Of a DNA stretch of 64,000 bases, positions 62,596 to 64,000 are shown in pieces. A program made the position numbers and the translations under genes. Below the pieces are notes generated by a model. That model made no database searches and had not been told where the DNA came from. It was given only the letters and a program-made list of their open reading frames with translations. Position 1 is the first letter of the stretch. Each line of letters opens with the position of its first letter. Origin of the DNA: Nageia nagi (Eukaryota; Pinophyta); contig JBITNC010000001.1 in assembly GCA_050084985.1 (NCBI GenBank), positions 41,354,001-41,418,000 of the forward strand, given 5' to 3'.

Positions 62596-63300
62596 GAAAT
62601 GTAAAGTGCATTGAGGAGAGAAAGACTCAACTATTCCACATGTCAAGAGCCAAATAAAGGGTTAAAAGATTAATTATATCATATATCTTGGTTCTTAAAA
62701 GAATTTGATTTTTAATATTTTAGTAAAGAAGTTAGTATTGAATACTAAAAATCATCCTCATCGATATCCTCTAGGTTGGGTTCACAATGATGCCAAATTA
62801 CAAGTCACTAGATAATGCAAGTTGAATTTTTTTATTGTAGTCAATTACCTTGATGAATTTGTTTTGGATGTGGTGCCTAACTATATTTGTGGTGTATTTT
62901 TTGGTAATCCTTAATTGTGGGACATATATGTTTTATATATTTTATAAGAAAGAATTAACATAGAGTAATTAAATATGGGAATCCCTATATTATGCATAAC
63001 CATATGAGTGTAAAAAAGATGCCTTTGGTTACAACTAGTTAGATGAAATGACTAATAAATATAAGCAAAAAGTTCATTCTACTCATGGTTACATTTGTGA
63101 AAGATGGATCAGTTAGATGTATGATGTTGATGCTCTTCTTATTTGAATCCACAATGTGTGCATCATTGAGTCATGAAGATCAGATGAAAAAATTGGTTTA
63201 GGAGTTTTAATTTATTTTCTAAACCTAGAGGACTACCAATTATGCAAGAAATTCAACATGAATTCTAACTATTACCTAATTCATCTCTTCCTAATATTGG
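62596..63300 (+). pseudogene. E3 protease region remnant
   Basis: Continues E3 after the E4 insertion: 'CIEERKTQLFHMSRAK', then 'KNHPHRYPLGWVHNDAKLQV', 'VVNYLDEFVLDVVPNYICGV', 'FFGNPXLWD' in plant Ty3 protease order. The catalytic D-S/T-G region is not readable, as the sequence is broken by stops and shifts near 62.68-62.72 kb. Towards 63.25 kb, 'IMQEIQHEF' and 'LPNSSLPNIGLYK' lead into RT. Confidence 0.7.
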
Positions 63301-63767
63301 ATTGTATAAGCAAATCAATTTTGAATAAGGAGGAGATTAAGAGATAATTTTAAGTATTAGTTGATGATAGTGTGATCATACCTAGTACATCTCCATGTAT
63401 TTAACCTTTTTTTGATGCAAAAGAAAGATGGATTATGGAGAATGTGTATTTATTACATGGATTTGAATAAGATAACCATAAAAAATCATTATCCATTACC
63501 TTGAATAGATTATCTTGTGTATCAATTGAAAGGGAAATCATTTTTCACCAAGTTAGACGTAAGGAGTGGATATCATCAACTAAGAATCAAGGAAGATGAT
63601 ATTTGGAATACTATCTTTAAGACTAGATAAGGTCTAAATGAATAGTTAGTTTTTCCTTTTGGGCTATGTAATGCACTTTCCACCTTCATGAGGGTAATGA
63701 ATGATTTTATTAGACCTTATATTGATTTTTTTTTAATTTAATTTGATTGTATTATGGTCTAAAGTTG
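63300..63767 (+). pseudogene. E3 reverse transcriptase, 5' part
   Basis: Readable motifs: '[11 protein letters not shown]', '[20 protein letters not shown]', '[20 protein letters not shown]', 'FPFGLCNALSTFMRVMNDFI'. At 63741-63764 the active site Y-x-D-D reads stop-F-D-C, so it is dead. Homology ends at 63767, where a repeat starting TGATGAGCCC interrupts it. It belongs to the chromovirus-type RTs. Confidence 0.85.
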
Positions 63768-64000
63768 TGATGAGCCCAAGTTATTGACTCATGCTCAAAC
63801 GTGGCCTAGGAGAAGGATGTTTCCTTATAAGATCTAAATATTATCAATTTAGCATAAAGTAAAGAATAATACCAACATATAGCTAAAATTAGCAAAAATA
63901 GAGAAAACAAACTATAAATATCCATAAATACCTGACATAGGGCTAAGGAAGCTAGAATTAAAATAAATAATACAAAATATACTTCTAGATCCAATGTCCA
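63768..64000 (+). repeat. Start of a further repeat (LTR-like), leaves window
   Basis: Begins TGATGAGCCCAAG inside E3 RT and resembles 54701-54930. It is probably the first LTR of another gypsy insertion, but its other end is not visible. The 62-codon minus frame (63806-63994) is not supported as a gene. Confidence 0.55.

Larger units (their letters stand above)
54210..64000 (+). mobile_element. Ty3/gypsy element E3 (chromovirus-like), nested and truncated
   Basis: Plus-strand remnants in order: a probable 5' LTR end with primer site at 54595, gag at 56.1-57.1 kb, protease region from 62.6 kb and RT to 63.77 kb. E4 has inserted between gag and protease, and another repeat breaks RT at 63768. 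RT motifs ('[12 protein letters not shown]', '[13 protein letters not shown]') are those of the chromovirus group rather than of E1/E2. The left LTR start is guessed at TGTTAGTACC near 54210, and the 3' half lies outside the window. Confidence 0.75.

Noticed and set aside
1-64000. CRISPR arrays, rRNA, tRNA genes, bacterial operons
   Set aside because: None seen; the regular repeats present are LTR arrays and minisatellites without spacers, and the only tRNA-like strings are primer binding sites.

Overview
The window is plant nuclear DNA made almost entirely of decayed transposable elements. It is AT-rich, with no rRNA, tRNA, CRISPR or bacterial-style operon and no convincing host gene. Nested, mutated, very large LTR retrotransposons with long LTRs (about 2.2 kb to at least 3 kb) and long featureless spacers suggest a giant-genome seed plant. 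A gymnosperm is my best guess, but that is inference from architecture, not from a marker gene.

Layout. (1) 1-18704: a minus-strand Ty3/gypsy element ('E1') cut by the left window edge. It has part of the 3' LTR, then, going right, integrase, reverse transcriptase, RNase H, protease and gag remnants, a 3.2-kb extra ORF upstream of gag, and a long 5' LTR built around a degenerate ~183-bp tandem array. A recent ~1.3-kb tandem duplication sits inside pol. (2) 18705-29312: old intergenic DNA with a 40-bp minisatellite, an 82-bp inverted repeat, a SINE-like insertion with a 13-bp target duplication, and a 1.1-kb non-autonomous CACTA transposon with a TTT target duplication. (3) 29313-34552: a complete but inactivated Ty1/copia element with two 467-bp LTRs, perfect ATTAT target duplication, tRNA-iMet type primer site and polypurine tract. 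(4) 36841-51918: a second giant minus-strand Ty3/gypsy element ('E2', about 15 kb) with both LTRs, a primer binding site, gag, protease, an upstream RNase H, RT, RNase H, integrase and a ~1,200-codon extra ORF 3' of integrase that runs into the 3' LTR. A 503-bp solo LTR sits in its 3' LTR, and the other LTR preserves the empty site. (5) 54.2-64.0 kb: a plus-strand chromovirus-like Ty3/gypsy element ('E3'). It is split between gag and protease by a 5.5-kb non-coding LTR element ('E4', LARD-like) and broken in RT by another repeat that leaves the window.

How the parts relate. None of the polyproteins is intact. Many premature stops fall where family members have Gln or Trp, and in the copia element four stops are TAG at expected CAG positions, as deamination of methylated cytosine would give. 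LTR-LTR divergence by eye is about 6% for the copia element and about 11% for E4. E4 and the solo LTR at 38.3 kb belong to one family. E1 and E2 share an RNase H domain upstream of RT and each carries a long ORF of unknown function; these ORFs and the tandem arrays inside the LTRs are the most unusual content.
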